The position numbers and the translations under genes were made by a program. A stretch of DNA of 64,000 bases from Paenibacillus sp. BSR1-1 (GTDB lineage Bacteria; Bacillota; Bacilli; Bacillales; Cytobacillaceae): assembly GCF_030403775.1 (NCBI RefSeq), contig NZ_JAQMWQ010000021.1, forward strand, positions 38,134 through 102,133, written 5' to 3'. Positions 61,300 through 64,000 of this stretch are shown here, one piece after another (position 1 is the first letter of the stretch; each line of letters begins with the position of its first letter). The notes below the pieces were generated by a model that searched no databases, was not told where the DNA came from, and saw only the letters and a list, made by a program, of their open reading frames with translations.

Positions 61300-61893
61300 A
61301 TGGGATTATTAGATAAATTATTTGGAAAAACATCCGAGGAGGAAAAAACTGTGGAAAAATTAAACATTGGTATAATTTTAGGAAGCACTCGTCAAGGACG
61401 CGTAAGTCCACAAGTGGGAGAATGGATTAAAGGAATTGCTGACAAACGAGGCGATGCTAATTACGAAATCGTCGATATCGCAGATTTCAATTTACCATTC
61501 TTAGGCACAACTGACGGTTCTGAACCAGGCATTGCTGCATGGAACCAAAAGCTTGCTGAACTTGATGGTTTTGTATTCATCGTTCAAGAATACAACCACA
61601 GCATCACAGGCGCATTAAAAAATGCTCTTGATTTTGCTCGTGAAGCTTGGAATGACAAAGCTGCTGGAATCGTCAGCTATGGATCAACAGGAGGAGCGCG
61701 TGCGGCTGAACACTTACGCGGCATCTTAGGAGAATTAAAAGTGGCTGATGTTCGTACACATCCAACATTGTCATTATTTACTGATTTCGTTAACGGAAGT
61801 GAATTCAAGCCAGCTGAATTACACCTTACAAATGTAACGGCTATGCTTAACGAAGTCGTTTCTTGGAGCGGTGCATTAAAAACAATCCGATAA
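61300..61893 (+). CDS. NADPH-dependent FMN reductase / quinone-azo reductase family
   Basis: The 197-residue flavodoxin-like protein has the FMN phosphate loop LGSTRQGRVSPQVGEWI (about residues 29-45), DIADFNLPFLGTTDG, the QEYNHSITGALKNALDF motif and YGSTGGARAAEHLRG, all typical of the NADPH-dependent FMN reductase family (YhdA/AzoR-like). Such enzymes reduce quinones, azo dyes or metals. An N-terminal extension of about 20 residues (MGLLDKLFGKTSEEEK) precedes the fold; it starts at the ATG after AGGTGGTG. Possible stress or quinone response by its operator (inference). Confidence 0.93.
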   Translation: MGLLDKLFGKTSEEEKTVEKLNIGIILGSTRQGRVSPQVGEWIKGIADKRGDANYEIVDIADFNLPFLGTTDGSEPGIAAWNQKLAELDGFVFIVQEYNHSITGALKNALDFAREAWNDKAAGIVSYGSTGGARAAEHLRGILGELKVADVRTHPTLSLFTDFVNGSEFKPAELHLTNVTAMLNEVVSWSGALKTIR

Positions 61894-61897
61894 AAAA

Positions 61898-61934
61898 CTT
61901 GAGGGGATGATTATATTAATCATCCCCTCTCTTT
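61898..61934. terminator. Bidirectional terminator
   Basis: Perfect stem GAGGGGATGATTA/TAATCATCCCCTC with a 3-nt loop, between converging genes. Confidence 0.9.
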
Positions 61935-61935
61935 A

Positions 61936-62991
61936 TTATAATTTCCGGTATTTTTTCATAGATAAGATATTTAAAATGACAAAAATCAGTGCGAAAATGA
62001 CCAAAGCCAAAAGATCACCGCTGATTTCACTAAAACTAAATCCCTTATACATAACGCCCCTTAAAGCGTCCCCGGCATAAAACATTGGGAACAGCTTTGC
62101 AATTACCTGCAGCCAATCGGCCATTCCTTCAAGCGGGAAAATCCCTGCAAAAAAGATTTGTGGAACGACCGCGATGGGGATAAACTGCATCATTTGAAAT
62201 TCAGAAGCGGCAAAAGTTGATAACAAGGTTCCTAAAGAAAGAGCGACCAAGGCTAACAGCAGATTAATCAGCAAGACATTCCAAATCGATCCGACCAGCA
62301 CGATATTCAAAACATTAATCGCATAAAAAACGACGATACATGTTTGAATCACTGCAAACATGCCATAACCGGCGAGGTAGGCTGTAACAATTTCTCCCCT
62401 GCGAATGGGAGTCGACAATAACCGTTCCAATGTTCCGGTCGTCCGCTCGCGCAATAAACCAATTCCTGAAATGATGAATACAAAGAAGAAGACAAAAAAT
62501 CCAACTAATATCGGGCTTAACACATCAAAAAAGACTGTATCTTTATTTCCATAAACGTAGTTTGTTTCAATCTTTTTGGGCATCATGCCTGCGAGTGCCG
62601 GATTTTGCTGGATCAGTTTGGACTCTGCGATAGCCACAACAGTTTGATTAACCTTTGCCTGCAAACCCCTAGCTGACGTAGGATCATCATTTTGAAGTGT
62701 CAAATTCATTTGCCCGTCTTTCTGGACCAGCAGCCCGTTCAGATCATCATCCACCACTGTATTTTTTGTTACATTCTCATATTCCCTTACCTTTATATCG
62801 GCATTCTTTAGAGCTTTTATTAGACTGGTATCCACACCCGATACGCCTAATTTCGGTTCAACTGTATTCCCATTAAATAAAAAATACATCAAGGTCAAAA
62901 TCAACAGCGGTGCAACAAACATTAAGGCTAACGTTCGTTTGTCACGAACCATTTGCTTTATGATTCTTTTGATTAGCGCCATCGTTCTCAT
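61936..62991 (-). CDS. ABC-2 type transporter permease
   Basis: The 351-residue protein has one N-terminal membrane helix, a large outside domain (about 45-165) and five more helices in the C-terminal half, the layout of ABC-2/YhgE-type exporters. It has the conserved RERTTGTLERLLSTPIRRGE stretch (about 190-209) and a late VPQIFFAGIFPLEGM region. It overlaps the ATPase gene by 4 nt (ATGA), so it is translationally coupled. It probably exports a drug, lipid or peptide; the substrate is unknown. Confidence 0.92.
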   Translation of the reverse strand: MRTMALIKRIIKQMVRDKRTLALMFVAPLLILTLMYFLFNGNTVEPKLGVSGVDTSLIKALKNADIKVREYENVTKNTVVDDDLNGLLVQKDGQMNLTLQNDDPTSARGLQAKVNQTVVAIAESKLIQQNPALAGMMPKKIETNYVYGNKDTVFFDVLSPILVGFFVFFFVFIISGIGLLRERTTGTLERLLSTPIRRGEIVTAYLAGYGMFAVIQTCIVVFYAINVLNIVLVGSIWNVLLINLLLALVALSLGTLLSTFAASEFQMMQFIPIAVVPQIFFAGIFPLEGMADWLQVIAKLFPMFYAGDALRGVMYKGFSFSEISGDLLALVIFALIFVILNILSMKKYRKL

Positions 62992-63713
62992 GACTGCTTC
63001 ACCCCGGCTTTCCGGAATACCTCATCGAAATCATCTGTACCGTATAATGCTTTTAACTCATTAGGCGTGCCGCTTGTCAATATGCGGCCGTCGCGAACCA
63101 TGGCGATATAATCACATTTAACAGCTTCATCCATCACGTGGGTGGTCACAATAATCGTTTTTTCATCCTCATTTTTTAAACGTAATAATTCATTCCAAAT
63201 CGACAACTTCAATTCGGGGTCAATCCCAACTGTAGGTTCATCCAAGATTAAAATTTTCGGATCTTGGATGAGCGCTATCGCCAGGGAAAGCCGACGCTTC
63301 ATCCCGCCAGAATAAGCTGCAACCCGTTTCTTGAGATCACCCGTCAGGTTGACTAAGTCCGCAGCATAAGCAATTCGCTTCTTTCGCTCTTCTTTATTAA
63401 GCTTATATAGAGAAGCAAAAAATTTAAGATTTTCTTCACCGGTCAGTTCTACATACAAGGCATCGGATTGTGCCATATAGCCTATTTCCTGCAACAGGGC
63501 AAGATTTGGCATCGGTACATCTAATACATGAATCGATCCGGCATCCGCTTTTTCCATGCCAACAATCATTTTAACTAATGTGGTTTTCCCTGCCCCCGAT
63601 GGACCGATTAGTCCGTATAATTGCCCCTTCTCAATCGTCAAATTGACGTCATTTAAAACGGGCTTTTTTCCGAAGCTCTTGCTAACCTGCTCCACTTTAA
63701 TGGTTGGATTCAT
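62988..63713 (-). CDS. ABC transporter ATP-binding protein
   Basis: The 241-residue ATPase has Walker A GPSGAGKTTLVK, Q-loop YMAQSDALY, signature AYSGGMKRRLSLA, Walker B ILILDEPTVGID and the switch His in IVTTHVMDEA. It powers the ABC-2 permease encoded next. I start it at the ATG at 63713, 8 nt after AGGAGGCG; a longer upstream frame runs through the operator region. Downregulation by a TetR-type repressor is suggested by the repeats upstream. Confidence 0.94.
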   Translation of the reverse strand: MNPTIKVEQVSKSFGKKPVLNDVNLTIEKGQLYGLIGPSGAGKTTLVKMIVGMEKADAGSIHVLDVPMPNLALLQEIGYMAQSDALYVELTGEENLKFFASLYKLNKEERKKRIAYAADLVNLTGDLKKRVAAYSGGMKRRLSLAIALIQDPKILILDEPTVGIDPELKLSIWNELLRLKNEDEKTIIVTTHVMDEAVKCDYIAMVRDGRILTSGTPNELKALYGTDDFDEVFRKAGVKQS

Positions 63714-63741
63714 CAAAAAACGCCTCCTTATCAAGCACTGT

Positions 63742-63828
63742 AATGAACACCGTGTTGACCATCTATACCTTAATATTAAAATGCCATAGCAGGAAATACA
63801 ATGAACAATAATGAGGAAAGTGTTCATT
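63742..63828 (-). promoter_or_regulatory. Promoter and repressor-like operators of the ABC exporter operon
   Basis: On the minus strand TTGTAT, 17 nt and TAATAT (63801-63773) form a promoter. Three copies of the 8-mer AATGAACA/TGTTCATT flank it: 63742-63749, 63800-63807 and 63821-63828. The last two form an inverted pair overlapping or adjoining the -35, a typical repressor site. Confidence 0.6.
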
Positions 63829-63863
63829 GTTACTGGTTAGACTCCGAAGATTGCTTTTTCTTC

Positions 63864-63898
63864 GATTCGCCGATAAAAGGCATGGATTCGCCGATAAA
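63864..63898. repeat. Two-unit 21-bp repeat
   Basis: GATTCGCCGATAAA occurs at 63864 and again at 63885, exactly 21 bp apart. The sequence differs from the GCGGAA arrays but shares the spacing. Confidence 0.6.
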
Positions 63899-63986
63899 TC
63901 CAAATATTGATGCTAGCATAAAAAGTGGACACAGGTAGTGGCGTCATGTTTAAATCATAATCAACAATATTAAGGACGTGTTTTAC

Positions 63987-64000
63987 ATGGCGAAAAAACA
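63987..64000 (+). CDS. Possible start of a gene running off the right edge
   Basis: An ATG followed by GCG AAA AAA CA, with AAGGACG about 9 nt upstream, may open a gene (MAKK...) cut by the window end. Too little is visible to assign it. A TetR-type regulator is one thing that could lie here, but nothing shows it. Confidence 0.3.

Overview
The window is low-GC Gram-positive DNA from an endospore-forming member of the Bacillaceae. That reading rests on gene order: tagO-yvyE-degS-degU-degV-comFA-comFC-hpf and prfB-yvjA-cccB-ftsE-ftsX-ctpB-minJ follow the Bacillus subtilis chromosome. Shine-Dalgarno sites are strong AGGAGG types, and there is a ydaO-type c-di-AMP riboswitch and a prfB +1 frameshift site. 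I cannot name the species; a Neobacillus- or Mesobacillus-like soil bacillus would fit.

Layout. 1-23.5 kb is a cell-wall and surface-polysaccharide region. It holds a Wzx flippase, LicD, an O-antigen polymerase/ligase-like protein, GalU/GtaB, three glycosyltransferases, an MBOAT acyltransferase with an SGNH-like partner, two close TagO/WecA paralogues, GtrA and an LCP ligase. Among them lie four proteins ending in the same aromatic/glycine cell-wall-binding repeats: a truncated end at the left edge, a phosphoesterase, a frameshifted amidase and a giant double nucleotidase. 23.5-32.2 kb is conserved backbone (yvyE, degSU, degV, comFA, comFC, hpf). It lacks comFB and the flagellar genes that separate comFC from hpf in B. 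subtilis, and carries a MITE-like element, a tandem 187-bp duplication and 21-bp-periodic repeats. 32.2-37.7 kb has small accessory genes, a cluster of DnaA-box-like 9-mers, and secA on the minus strand.

38.1-47.2 kb is the most unusual part: a multihaem cytochrome locus between secA and prfB, genes that adjoin in B. subtilis. It encodes two membrane-anchored NapC/NirT-type cytochromes with 10 and 12 CXXCH motifs, a membrane TPR protein, a membrane-anchored NHL beta-propeller, two tandem-duplicated secreted six-haem cytochromes and a secreted seven-haem cytochrome with an Ig-like N-terminus: 41 haem sites in five proteins. No recognisable terminal reductase is present. I infer a menaquinol-to-outside electron conduit, which would be striking in a bacillus.

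47.2-58.7 kb returns to backbone: a SEC-C/TPR protein, prfB, a YitT protein, cytochrome c551, ftsEX with an M23 hydrolase, ctpB and minJ. 58.7-64 kb holds the c-di-AMP riboswitch with its KimA-type potassium transporter, an FMN reductase with a palindromic operator, and an ABC-2 exporter operon with a repressor-like operator. Arrays of GCGGAA cores at exactly 21-bp spacing occur after degV, cccB and ctpB, and a related two-unit array lies at the right edge. No tRNA, rRNA, CRISPR array, insertion sequence or prophage was seen.
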